Shown: piece after piece, positions 28,808-37,845 of the stretch | Numbering within the stretch: position 1 is the first letter of the stretch | Layout: each line of letters starts with the position of its first letter | Source of the DNA: Paenibacillus sp. NAIST15-1 | Lineage (GTDB): Bacteria; Bacillota; Bacilli; Paenibacillales; Paenibacillaceae | Direction of reading: 5' to 3' | NCBI RefSeq assembly: GCF_001894745.1 | Contig: NZ_BBYF01000021.1 | Location: 1-64,000, forward strand | Length of the DNA stretch: 64,000 nucleotides | Notes under the pieces: model-generated | Seen by the model: the letters and a program-made list of their open reading frames with translations, nothing else | What the model was told of the DNA's origin: nothing | Database searches by the model: none | Program-made: the position numbers and the translations under genes

Positions 28808-30151
28808 TTACTCATTCAAATACGTTGTCACCCGATTTTGGATTAATTTTGCTACCTCTTCGGCAGACTTCTGGCCAGAAAAATACGATTTTGCTTCTTC
28901 CCCGACAATCGAGTATAGCTTGTCTTCACCAGACCGATAACCGCTCGCCGCTGCCAGCAGCTGCTTGGCCTTTATGAAATATCCCTCTGTCGCCTTAACA
29001 GCTTGGCCCGATTCCAGCTTAAATTCTCCACTTTCCACTTGCTTCTGTCTTTCGTTAAGCTCCTGTTCATTCACCGATGCAAGTACGGAAAACCCACTTC
29101 TCTCTGGCATAGATTGCGCTTGCTCAGATACTAAAAATTTCCAAGCTTCTTCAGAAACATCCGACTTGGATGAAATTGCAAGCTGTTTTGGAGCAGAAAA
29201 AGAAACTCCTCTTGTCTGTCCTGCAGCATGCGGCTTATTCAGCAACACAGGTTTTTTATAAAGCGTATGGGGCCAAAAGATAAAGTCAGGAGGAGATACC
29301 AGTGTTATCGAACTGAACAACTGCTCTCCGTAATCTGCCTCTTTCGAAGTAGCAACTTGATGATCATACATGCTCTTGATTTGCTCCATAAGAGTAATAA
29401 AGCTTGGAGAATCAAAGTTAGCCTTTTGATTGCTGCGATCGATGAACTCGGAAGACTGATCGATGACTATGTCAAGCAGCTGCTCCTCAGGCGGTGTGTT
29501 CGCCAATGCATATCGGGAATCGCCTTCATCCATGCTCTTCATAATCTGCTTCGCTACTTGTTCAAATTGCTGCCATGTCCATTTCTGATCATCTACCTGA
29601 ACGTTAGCCTTCTCCAGTATATTGCCGTCCCCTAGGAAGGTATGCAGGTGTAAGCTAAGCGGCATCGAATATAGCCCGCCATTGATCCCCATCTCATCCA
29701 CGATATTCGGGTACAAATCGCCCTTTTCCAGCAGCTTCTCTTTTTTGATAAAGTCATTCATATTGAGGAGCAGCTTTTTATTGACATATTTCCCGACAGG
29801 CAGGTTGGCAACATCAATGATATCCGCCGCTGCGCCAGATAATAGCTCCGTATTGATTTTTTGCACATACCTGTTGTCATCTTGTTCCTCCACTTTCTCA
29901 TTTTCTTGCTTAAACAATTGAAGACGAACTTCAATATCTGGATTTTGTTTCTCAAATTTCTTTATTGCAGATACATACCAGGAATTTGGATTGAACAAGG
30001 ACATCGTTACGATCGTCTTGCCTTCCTTCGTTTTGTTCGTCTTGCCTTCCTTCGTTTTGTTCGTCTTGTCCCCTTCATTCGACGAACCGCATGCCACTGT
30101 CATTGTAACGAGCACCAAACTAGTGAAAATAATGATAAGCCGCTTATTCAT
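28808..30151 (-). CDS. ABC solute-binding lipoprotein (family 1 type)
   Basis: Protein of 447 residues. The lipoprotein signal ends in MTVAC (Cys21). A hydrophilic linker with two 8-residue repeats TNKTKEGK follows, then TIVTMSLFNPNSWYVSAIKKFEKQNPDIEV-type start of a periplasmic-binding fold of the sugar (MalE/UgpB) class, with ADIIDVANLPVGKYV and PKQLAISSKS. The substrate is unknown. It is the last gene of a permease-permease-adaptor-binding-protein block. Confidence 0.82.
   Translation of the reverse strand: MNKRLIIIFTSLVLVTMTVACGSSNEGDKTNKTKEGKTNKTKEGKTIVTMSLFNPNSWYVSAIKKFEKQNPDIEVRLQLFKQENEKVEEQDDNRYVQKINTELLSGAAADIIDVANLPVGKYVNKKLLLNMNDFIKKEKLLEKGDLYPNIVDEMGINGGLYSMPLSLHLHTFLGDGNILEKANVQVDDQKWTWQQFEQVAKQIMKSMDEGDSRYALANTPPEEQLLDIVIDQSSEFIDRSNQKANFDSPSFITLMEQIKSMYDHQVATSKEADYGEQLFSSITLVSPPDFIFWPHTLYKKPVLLNKPHAAGQTRGVSFSAPKQLAISSKSDVSEEAWKFLVSEQAQSMPERSGFSVLASVNEQELNERQKQVESGEFKLESGQAVKATEGYFIKAKQLLAAASGYRSGEDKLYSIVGEEAKSYFSGQKSAEEVAKLIQNRVTTYLNE
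30015..30068. repeat. 24-nt tandem repeat in the lipoprotein linker
   Basis: Two full identical 24-nt units (30015-30038, 30039-30062) and a partial third encode the TNKTKEGK repeat just after the lipid-anchored Cys. The unit keeps frame, so copy-number change would alter linker length. Confidence 0.85.
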
Positions 30152-30189
30152 AATATGATCTCACCTCTAATCAATCTTTGAAATCATTT

Positions 30190-31359
30190 CTATTGGAGCC
30201 GAATCCGATTGCCATCTTGCAAAGGTTCGCTGCTGTCTACAATAATTAGTGTTTGTTCATAGACATTGCCTGATGTGATTAACGTTACTTTGTCATTGTT
30301 TTCACTTGATGTGACGGGAACCTTGCGTGCCAAGAAGACGTTGCCAAGCGGCCCCAACTGCTCCTCAACTACATAAATGTACAGTCCTTCTCGCTCACGA
30401 TGAATCGCTTTATTCGAAATGAGAATTCCCTCTTCACGAGAACGCTTCGTAATATGTACACGACCTTCCTCGCCGCCTTTCAAAGCGGAGTTCACCATTT
30501 GGAGACGAACCGTTTTCTGTGCAATGGTTGATTTCGCATTCGTCACAAGATCATCAGCAGCTGCTGATCGCCGTTCATTGTCGACGATATCCATAATCAA
30601 TGCTTGAAGCTCTAGTAACTTGTTCGCTTTGTCCCCCTTTATTACAACCGGAATCTTCTCCCCTATCGATATCGCGAGTAAATCCAACAATTCAGCATCA
30701 ATCGTAATGTCAAACTGATACCCACGGCTGCTGTTGGCTAGAATGATATCCGCCGCCCCAGAAGACACCACGCCTGTTACTGCGTTAATCTTCGTCACCA
30801 TGCCATCGAACGGAGCTTTGATTTCCTTTTGCTGTTCCAACTTCTTTTTCGATTCGTTAATTTTACGAGTTTGTATCCCCAAATCCAGACGACGTGTTTG
30901 TATTTCGCGCGACGCGGCGCGCAGCTTCATGTCATCCCCTTCGGAAGTCGCAGATTGAATGTATTGATCCTGATAGGTTTGCAGCTCAATCTTTTGCTTC
31001 TCCAGATGGGCAATCTCATCTTGCAATTCTTGCTCGGCGGAACTGCTGTCATAAATCAGCAGCGTCTGATCTTTTTGGACGTAGCTCCCTTCTTTCACGT
31101 AAATCTTGCTAACCCGCCATGGTGCCGCATTCATTAATTTCACTTCAGACACAGGCCGCAGGATGCCACTTGCTTCAAGCTTATAATCTAGGCTCCCTAG
31201 TGTCGCTTTCTCAGTAACAACCTTGGGGAGCGTTAACGATTCCAATGTATTGCTGAATAGGGTACAAAACACTAACAGTCCGATAAATAACCCGAACAAG
31301 ATGACTATCGTTCGTTGACGCTTTTTCTCTGTAGCAGCGACTTGTCCTTCACTCCCCAC
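30190..31359 (-). CDS. HlyD/RND-adaptor-like membrane fusion protein
   Basis: GTG 31359, 8 nt after GGGAG, gives 389 residues. One membrane helix (about 16-38) is followed by a lipoyl/barrel-sandwich half (VSKIYVKEGSYVQKDQTLL), a coiled-coil hairpin rich in Glu/Lys/Gln (about 105-185), the second lipoyl half (IKAPFDGMVTKINAVTG) and beta-barrel domains. Such adaptors normally serve export systems (YknX, MacA). Here it is encoded between a sugar-type permease and its binding protein, an unusual position. It could be an extracytoplasmic scaffold or sensor for this transporter. Confidence 0.82.
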   Translation of the reverse strand: MGSEGQVAATEKKRQRTIVILFGLFIGLLVFCTLFSNTLESLTLPKVVTEKATLGSLDYKLEASGILRPVSEVKLMNAAPWRVSKIYVKEGSYVQKDQTLLIYDSSSAEQELQDEIAHLEKQKIELQTYQDQYIQSATSEGDDMKLRAASREIQTRRLDLGIQTRKINESKKKLEQQKEIKAPFDGMVTKINAVTGVVSSGAADIILANSSRGYQFDITIDAELLDLLAISIGEKIPVVIKGDKANKLLELQALIMDIVDNERRSAAADDLVTNAKSTIAQKTVRLQMVNSALKGGEEGRVHITKRSREEGILISNKAIHREREGLYIYVVEEQLGPLGNVFLARKVPVTSSENNDKVTLITSGNVYEQTLIIVDSSEPLQDGNRIRLQ

Positions 31360-31383
31360 ATTCAATACTCCCTTCAAACCAAT

Positions 31384-32253
31384 CTATCCCTTGATGCCTG
31401 ACAACTGGACACCTTCGATAAAGTAAGGTTCCACATATAAGAACAAGAGCACCATGGGGGCCATATACAGCATTGATGCAGCAAATGCGACACCCCGCGC
31501 CCCTTTATTGATGCTCGATAAATATACGGAGAGTGGCTGCTTAAGCGGATCGTCCAGGAAAATAAGAGGCTGCTCCACCATGTTCCAATAATCCACAAAT
31601 AGCAAAATGACAAGACCCGCTATTCCTGGTTTGATTAAGGGTGCGATAATCGACCAGAAAATTCGGAGGTGACCAGCCCCATCAATTTTAGCTGCCTCGA
31701 TGTAATCGTACGGAATGTGCATCATGAACTGGCGAAGCATAAATACGCCGAAGGCGGCAAATATCCCAGGAAGAATAACCGAGCTAGGATGATTCAGCAA
31801 TCCAAGTTGATCGGCCATCATATAATTGGGAACAAGCGTAACTTGATAAGGCATAAGCGTCGTGAACAGGTAAACAAGAAATATGGGCTCGCGACCACGA
31901 AAACGCAGTTTGGAGAAGGCATATGCTGCCAGAGCTGCAACTAAGGTTTGACCAGCGATAATTGGCACCACCATAAATACAGAATTCCAGAACATAGCTA
32001 TATATTTCGAGTTCTGTATCAATAACATGGAATACTGCTCTATGGACACTTGATCCGGCAGCAGCTTCAAATTCGCGAACTGCTGGGCAATAGCAGATTC
32101 AGCTGAACCTACATGTCCAATCAATCCATAATTCATTTCAATTTCTTGTTCTGTCATAATTGAATTTGTGAATGTTATCACAATTGGTGACAATATCAAT
32201 CCGGCAAACACTGCCATAATGGCCGTCATCACGCTTTTTCGTATTCTTCTCAT
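31384..32253 (-). CDS. Carbohydrate ABC permease (MalG type)
   Basis: Protein of 289 residues with six membrane segments. The EAA coupling loop reads EAAKIDGAGHLRIFWSIIAPLIKPG, near residue 180-205, and the N-terminal long periplasmic loop is typical of MalG-type subunits. AGGAGG lies upstream, somewhat far from the ATG. The stop is 24 nt before the adaptor gene start. Confidence 0.9.
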   Translation of the reverse strand: MRRIRKSVMTAIMAVFAGLILSPIVITFTNSIMTEQEIEMNYGLIGHVGSAESAIAQQFANLKLLPDQVSIEQYSMLLIQNSKYIAMFWNSVFMVVPIIAGQTLVAALAAYAFSKLRFRGREPIFLVYLFTTLMPYQVTLVPNYMMADQLGLLNHPSSVILPGIFAAFGVFMLRQFMMHIPYDYIEAAKIDGAGHLRIFWSIIAPLIKPGIAGLVILLFVDYWNMVEQPLIFLDDPLKQPLSVYLSSINKGARGVAFAASMLYMAPMVLLFLYVEPYFIEGVQLSGIKG

Positions 32254-32302
32254 ACGTTGATCTCGTTACCTCCTTTCTCATGTCTGCTGCTCTATCTGTT
32301 AC

Positions 32303-33169
32303 TTAGTCCAACGAATGTCGAACACGACGCTCTATGAAATACATCCCCATTACGATGACTAAGATGCAAGCTGCCATTAATGATGCCGCTGCCGTTAGCT
32401 TCTGTATGTCCAGGGACACAAACATATTGTTCATATAATGCTGCAGCATATATATGCTGTCATGCGGATAGTCGCCGGCAACTAAGTACGTTTCCCGAAA
32501 TACCTTGAACGAATTCATGATCGACATGAGGACTACGAAGAACATTGTTGGTGTTAGATACACGAGCGTAATGCTTCTGAACTGACGGAAGCGACCTGCC
32601 CCTTCTATATAGGCCGTCTCATAATAGTCCTTCGGAATCTGCTGCAAGCCTGCCAAGAATAGAATCATGTTATAGCCAATGTTTTTCCATATGTATACAC
32701 CGATGATTACATAGCGAGCGGCGTCAGTCTTCATCCAATCCACACGTTCAAGCATCCAAGTTCCTAACCAAGCGTTAAGGGAACCATTCCAGTCGAAGAG
32801 GATCTGCCAAATGAGCACGATAGACGCCGTAGGAACGACGAGCGGCAATACATAGGCTGTCCGCAGAATGTTACGGCAATAGATGTTTTTGTTCAACAAA
32901 ATAGCGATGCCTAGGGAAAGCACTATGAGGATCGGAACGCTTATAACGGTAAAATAAGTCGTATGTAAAAAAGCTTTGCGAAAAGAGTCGCTTTCGAGCA
33001 GTTCGCGATAATTGTCAAGTCCAACAAATTGTCCTTGGACAGCGTTGTTCTGAAATGAATACATGATCCCTTTCACAAAAGGGATGAAATAAAATATCGC
33101 AAATCCTAATCCACTAGGTAAAAGAAACATGAAAGCTACAGATGTATCCTTGCGCAACCATTTTGTCAT
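32303..33169 (-). CDS. Sugar ABC permease (MalF/UgpA type)
   Basis: ATG 33169 with GGGGGG upstream gives 288 residues; a longer frame from 33217 lacks a ribosome site. Six membrane segments; EAA-type loop ETAYIEGAGRFRQFRSITLVYLTP. It pairs with the following permease. The ATPase is not encoded nearby and is presumably a shared MsmX-like protein. Confidence 0.9.
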   Translation of the reverse strand: MTKWLRKDTSVAFMFLLPSGLGFAIFYFIPFVKGIMYSFQNNAVQGQFVGLDNYRELLESDSFRKAFLHTTYFTVISVPILIVLSLGIAILLNKNIYCRNILRTAYVLPLVVPTASIVLIWQILFDWNGSLNAWLGTWMLERVDWMKTDAARYVIIGVYIWKNIGYNMILFLAGLQQIPKDYYETAYIEGAGRFRQFRSITLVYLTPTMFFVVLMSIMNSFKVFRETYLVAGDYPHDSIYMLQHYMNNMFVSLDIQKLTAAASLMAACILVIVMGMYFIERRVRHSLD

Positions 33170-33365
33170 TTCACACCCCCCATCATTCCTATCCCATTTG
33201 AATTCTTCATGTAGCAATGGGGGTCGATATCAGATTCTACGTGGTATGCATCATCCACATAAACATGAAAATCCCCACTTTCTCTCAACGTTTCTCCTAT
33301 CCTGCACTTAGAATAGAACAAACTGTTTAAAGAAAAAGTGGGGTAAAAATAAAATTTTTCTTAAA

Positions 33366-34484
33366 TTAACGTTGTGAAGCTTGAAGAGAATCGTCGTTAT
33401 GAGAAGGCAAGCGCACTTCGAACATCGTTCGTACCGCATCACTCTGAACGGATATCGTTCCATCATGCTGTGAAATGATATTCTTCGTAATGAATAAGCC
33501 TAAGCCTGTGCTATCCCCTTGCTGGGATCGGGCTTGATCAGCGGTATAGAACATGTCAAACAAATGAGGGATATGCTCTGGCTTGATCGGATCCCCATAA
33601 TTAATCACCTTCACAATCACCTCATTCAACACGATTTGGGCTTGAATATCTACAAACTTCCCATCACTTCCGTAGCGATTCGCGTTAGACAGTAGATTCT
33701 CGAATACTCTCGCTAGCATTTTTCCATTTCCGCAAATATACATGTGTGACGGTATATTCAAACGAACCTGTAATCCATTCTTCTCTAGAACGGGATATAG
33801 TTCCTCGGTAACCTGTATGAGAAGCTCACTTACATCCATTCGATGCCTCTCAATGGCCGCTGTACCATAATTCATTCTCGTTACTTCAAATAACTGATCG
33901 ATGAGTTTCTCCAATCGTTGCGATTTAGTATAAGCGATTTCCGTGTAATGGATGATTTGTTCTTCTGTTAATTTTTTATCTCGAAGAATGAGATCCAGGT
34001 ACCCAAGGATAGACGTTAGTGGAGTACGCAAATCATGTGCCAAATTCATGACCAATTGATCCTTACTGTTCTCAGCAAAGTCTCCTCTCTCCACCGCCTG
34101 CTGCAGCTTAATCTTGGCCAAGTTAATGTCTTTCGCAATAACCCCGAATTCATCTTTGGATTCGATATGTACTGGACTTGCGAAATCTCCGTTGGCAAGC
34201 TGGTTAATTCCATCAGAAATCATGTTAAAGTATACTGCATACCGCTTCGTAAGCAAGAAGAAAAACAAGATCGCAAGCGGTGTGAAAATAAGTAAAAAGA
34301 AATTAATATCCCCTATATCCCTAATGAAATATCGAACGGAGGTTAATGGATGTTCGTACTTCATGGTGTGATAATACATCTGAAGAAGTTTGTATAGTAA
34401 GAAAATGATTCCTCCGGATAGAAGGATACTGACACCAAAAAGGAACAGCATTTTAGCACGGAAGCTGCGAATGATTTTACCCAT
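33366..34484 (-). CDS. Sensor histidine kinase, VanS-like
   Basis: Protein of 372 residues with two membrane helices (about 12-32 and 55-78), a HAMP-like segment (ISDGINQLANGDF), the dimerisation domain with phospho-His in NLAHDLRTPLTSILGYLDLIL, and an HATPase domain with ENLLSNANRYG, DTGLGLFITKNI-like STGLGLFITKNI. The short periplasmic loop (about 20 residues) resembles VanS-type kinases that sense membrane or wall state. It overlaps the response regulator gene by 8 nt. Confidence 0.88.
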   Translation of the reverse strand: MGKIIRSFRAKMLFLFGVSILLSGGIIFLLYKLLQMYYHTMKYEHPLTSVRYFIRDIGDINFFLLIFTPLAILFFFLLTKRYAVYFNMISDGINQLANGDFASPVHIESKDEFGVIAKDINLAKIKLQQAVERGDFAENSKDQLVMNLAHDLRTPLTSILGYLDLILRDKKLTEEQIIHYTEIAYTKSQRLEKLIDQLFEVTRMNYGTAAIERHRMDVSELLIQVTEELYPVLEKNGLQVRLNIPSHMYICGNGKMLARVFENLLSNANRYGSDGKFVDIQAQIVLNEVIVKVINYGDPIKPEHIPHLFDMFYTADQARSQQGDSTGLGLFITKNIISQHDGTISVQSDAVRTMFEVRLPSHNDDSLQASQR

Positions 34485-35172
34485 TGAATGTGTAACCTAC
34501 TCCCCAGACTGTTTTGATTAATTTGTTTTTCGCGGTATCTTCTTTCAACTTTTTGCGAAGTGTACGAATATGCACCATGACTGTATTCGCATTCTCATAA
34601 TAAGCTTCGCCCCACACCTGTTGAAAAATATGCTCCGAGCTGAATACCTTCTTCGGGGAGCTCGCGAGCAGGTGCAAGATATCAAATTCTTTCGGTGTAA
34701 GTTCAATCGGTTCATCATACAGCCGAACCGAGCGCTGCTCGAGGTTCATAACAAGTCCGCCGTTCTTCAGTACATTGCGAGCTGATGCAGCAGAAGAATT
34801 AAACTGCATGCTGCGCCGCAGATGTGCATTCACCCGAGCAACCAACTCCATGGGGTTGAACGGCTTGGTCATATAATCATCCGCTCCTCTAACCAGACCC
34901 GTGATTTTATCCAAGTCGCTTGTCTTGGCGCTTACAAATATAATGGGCATATGGTTCTGTTCTCGGATTTGCCGGGTAACTTCATAGCCATCCAGCTTCG
35001 GCATCATAATATCGAGTATCGCCAAATCAATGGAATGGCGATGAACAGCATGTACTGCTTCCTCACCATCTGTCGCAATGATACAATGATAGCCTTCCTT
35101 CTCAAGATGATAAGCAATTAAATCAGCTATTTCCTTCTCGTCCTCTGCAATAAGTATCGTAATTTCTCTCAT
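34477..35172 (-). CDS. OmpR-family response regulator, VanR-like
   Basis: ATG 35172, with CAGGAG about 8 nt upstream, gives 231 residues. Receiver: IAEDEKE, phospho-acceptor in LAILDIMMP, Lys in DYMTKPF. C-terminal winged helix: LTPKEFDILHLLASSPKKVFS and VMVHIRTLRKKL. It probably controls the transporter block downstream on the same strand. Confidence 0.9.
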   Translation of the reverse strand: MREITILIAEDEKEIADLIAYHLEKEGYHCIIATDGEEAVHAVHRHSIDLAILDIMMPKLDGYEVTRQIREQNHMPIIFVSAKTSDLDKITGLVRGADDYMTKPFNPMELVARVNAHLRRSMQFNSSAASARNVLKNGGLVMNLEQRSVRLYDEPIELTPKEFDILHLLASSPKKVFSSEHIFQQVWGEAYYENANTVMVHIRTLRKKLKEDTAKNKLIKTVWGVGYTFNG

Positions 35173-35343
35173 GCGATCTACTCCTGTGAAATGGTAACAT
35201 TTCCTCCCATTGTAACAGATCCTCACTGCAATTACAGAGCTAAGCAGGCATTGAACAATGATCAACCACCTGCTTAGCTAAGCTGTATTCGCTTCATGTA
35301 ACGAGTACTGCCCATTTTGTGCGCTGTGACCGGATTTGTCAAC

Positions 35344-36333
35344 CTATGCTTGAACTGCTGAAGCCAAGCTTCGAATCCTAGACTTCCCCTCTTTCTCCAT
35401 CCATTCCAGAAACGGCATCTGCTTCCTATATTGATGCTTCCATTTTACATCGGGTTCTGTGGAATGAATGGATTGGCATAGGAAAAACAAACTAATTCGA
35501 GACACAGCAGCAGGGAGCAAGTATATCTCAATATCGGACAGCTTCCCATATCCAGCCAGAAAACGGGCGTCGAAGGTACTCGCATAATTCGGCAGCAATA
35601 AGTAGATTACCCATATCGAATAGGCAATGTCGAAGAGGCGTGTTCCGTTCCGTACAAAATCAAAATCCAGCACACAGCTCACTTCATTGCGAATGTACTT
35701 CTGATTCCAGAAATGCCAATCACCGTGGATGATTGTCCGAGGCAGCAACGATGCATCTTTGTCGTATTTATGAAGTACTCGGTTCATGACACGCGATACT
35801 TCTGCATGCTCCTTGCTAGGAATTGTCGGCAATTCTCGAAGCCGGCTCAACCGTTCCCTTAAATCGCTGCTCTTATGGTAGAATGACCACTCAGGAAGTG
35901 GGCCCGGCGGCTCATCTCCCAGAATATGATGGAATCTCCGAAGCATACTTGCACTCGAATGCACTTGCTGCTCCCGGCACAAGAACGATCTGCCTTGTAC
36001 AAATGGCGTAACTTGAACCCGCTTCCCATCAAGCTCTACAAAGCTCATACCCTTCTCATCCTGAACAGGACGAGGTACAGGAATCCCTTCATTCTCTAGC
36101 TTCGCAAGCAGCTTCGAGACATATTGAAGGTGAGCTTCACTTACGGATGAGCTAATAAAACGTACAACGAATTCCCCATTTGTTGTCGTTATTTTCAGAT
36201 TAATATTATATGAGCCTTTTAACCTATCTCCTATGCCTACCAATTCCCCTAAGGAGAAATGTTGACAAACGAAATCGATAGCTGCTGCTGTTCGCAGCGA
36301 TTCGTCTGTGATCATATCGAGTGATGGCTCCAT
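35344..36333 (-). CDS. CotS-like phosphotransferase (APH/kinase fold)
   Basis: ATG 36333, 8 nt after AAGGAG, gives 329 residues. The kinase-fold marks are a glycine-poor nucleotide loop (KGSYNINLKI), a Lys-equivalent strand (EFVVRFIS), the Brenner motif HGDWHFWN and the metal-binding DFDF. Residue spacing and the C-terminal helices fit the CotS/YutH and homoserine kinase-like group. Neighbouring coat-glycan genes suggest a spore-coat role, but an ordinary small-molecule kinase is possible. Confidence 0.75.
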   Translation of the reverse strand: MEPSLDMITDESLRTAAAIDFVCQHFSLGELVGIGDRLKGSYNINLKITTTNGEFVVRFISSSVSEAHLQYVSKLLAKLENEGIPVPRPVQDEKGMSFVELDGKRVQVTPFVQGRSFLCREQQVHSSASMLRRFHHILGDEPPGPLPEWSFYHKSSDLRERLSRLRELPTIPSKEHAEVSRVMNRVLHKYDKDASLLPRTIIHGDWHFWNQKYIRNEVSCVLDFDFVRNGTRLFDIAYSIWVIYLLLPNYASTFDARFLAGYGKLSDIEIYLLPAAVSRISLFFLCQSIHSTEPDVKWKHQYRKQMPFLEWMEKEGKSRIRSLASAVQA

Positions 36334-36530
36334 ACTCACATCTCCTTCTTCTTGCTTAACCGAAGCAAGTAGACTCTGCTATTCACTATATTCGAAACTT
36401 CTTTAGTTTTGGCATTACAATGGTGGAATAAGCAGGACAAATTCCAAAATATACGATTGTACCTTTCACTTTTGTTCCTATGACATATGAATATACTATA
36501 CGCTAATCCCCTTATAAAGGGCGTGAATCA

Positions 36531-37823
36531 ATGCAGAGAAAAAAACGGACACCGAATGTAACAAAGAATCAAAGAAAGCGCGAAAATCCTAGACGCAAAA
36601 AGATTTTCAATACCACACGACACTCTACTTCGGTTACCCTTTCAGAACCTGCTTCCCCCTTATATCGCCCCCCTCCTGTACAGTGGCCGCCGCGTATATT
36701 AATGATCATCGATCAATTCAATATTGGAGGAACCGAGACTTACACACTCTCATTGACGCGAGAGCTTATTCGGAGCGGGGCAGTCGTAGCGGTAGCAGGC
36801 AAGCGAGGCAAGATAATGGATTCCTTCATTGGTCTCGGCTGTGCGTACTATGAGGTTGATTTCGTGCTTGATAATTATGAGCCTGATGTCCAAAATGCAA
36901 AGCTGCATCTCGATGTATTAAAAATGATTATTAGCACGGAACGCATTCAAATTATACACGCGCATCAATACCCTTCCGGAGAGCTCGCTAAGCGCGCAGC
37001 TGAGGAGATGAATATCCCCTTTGTCTTTACCGTTCATGGCTGTTATTATGATGCGTCGCACATGCAGAAGTTGAAGCCAAATACCACTTTTGTAAGTGTC
37101 AGTCCCGCGATCGAGCACGCACTGAACATGGATGGCATTACGTCCCATCTTATCCCGAATGGACTCGATGCAGTGGAATTCAGCAGTTACCCCGAAGCCT
37201 ATCAGCAGTATTTGCGAAGAAAACTGGGCATTCCGAATAATGCCTTCGTTGTCATGTATGTAGGCCGTCTAACATGGGAGAAGGCAGATATATGCAAAGA
37301 CGTCATCCAAGCGACATCTGCACTACGCAAAAAATCAGGAAGCTCAATTGTCCTTCTGATTGTAGGCGGCGGCATCCATCAAGAACAAGTCGAGAAGCTC
37401 GTCAAACAGGAACGTCACCGAACTGGGGATTCCTTCATCATCTATCCGGGAGAAATGCTGAATATGAGGGCTTGTTACGCCATAAGCGATTGTGTGATCG
37501 GTACGGGGCGCATCGCATTAGAAGCAATGGCCTGTCAACGTCCTCTTATTTGTTCGGGGAGTAAAGGTTATCTTGGGGTCGTAGATGCAAGCTGTTATGA
37601 ACAAGCGTGGAACTCTTGGTTCGGGGATCACCATGCTGCCAATTCCGTACCGAAGGGACTATTGACGGCACATATTGAACGAATCTGGAATATGGACTTC
37701 GAAGAAAAGAATGCGATGGTTCAGTCCGGACGAACATTCGTCATGCAAAGATTCCATGTCGCACAAATCACAAGTAAAATGCTGGATGTGTATCGTCAAT
37801 TACTATTTCCTAAGCGTGACTAA
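36531..37823 (+). CDS. GT4 glycosyltransferase with basic N-terminal tail (CotSA-like)
   Basis: Protein of 430 residues. Residues 1-33 are strongly basic, rich in R and K. A Pro-rich linker leads to the GT-B fold: LMIIDQFNIGGTETYTLSL (acceptor-side loop), HAHQYPSGELAKRAAEE, VMYVGRLTWEKADIC (donor-side start) and IGTGRIALEAMACQRPLICSG (nucleotide-binding E-x7-E region). No membrane segment. It is the first of three plus-strand genes GT-CotS-GT, equivalent to the CotSA/CotS arrangement of Bacillus coats. Confidence 0.85.
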   Translation: MQRKKRTPNVTKNQRKRENPRRKKIFNTTRHSTSVTLSEPASPLYRPPPVQWPPRILMIIDQFNIGGTETYTLSLTRELIRSGAVVAVAGKRGKIMDSFIGLGCAYYEVDFVLDNYEPDVQNAKLHLDVLKMIISTERIQIIHAHQYPSGELAKRAAEEMNIPFVFTVHGCYYDASHMQKLKPNTTFVSVSPAIEHALNMDGITSHLIPNGLDAVEFSSYPEAYQQYLRRKLGIPNNAFVVMYVGRLTWEKADICKDVIQATSALRKKSGSSIVLLIVGGGIHQEQVEKLVKQERHRTGDSFIIYPGEMLNMRACYAISDCVIGTGRIALEAMACQRPLICSGSKGYLGVVDASCYEQAWNSWFGDHHAANSVPKGLLTAHIERIWNMDFEEKNAMVQSGRTFVMQRFHVAQITSKMLDVYRQLLFPKRD

Positions 37824-37845
37824 AATCGATGTGGAGGGAATGCCG

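Noticed and set aside
37675-37845. Longer N-terminus for the CotS-type gene overlapping the glycosyltransferase
   Set aside because: It would overlap the upstream gene by 149 nt, while a good ribosome site lies just after that gene's stop.
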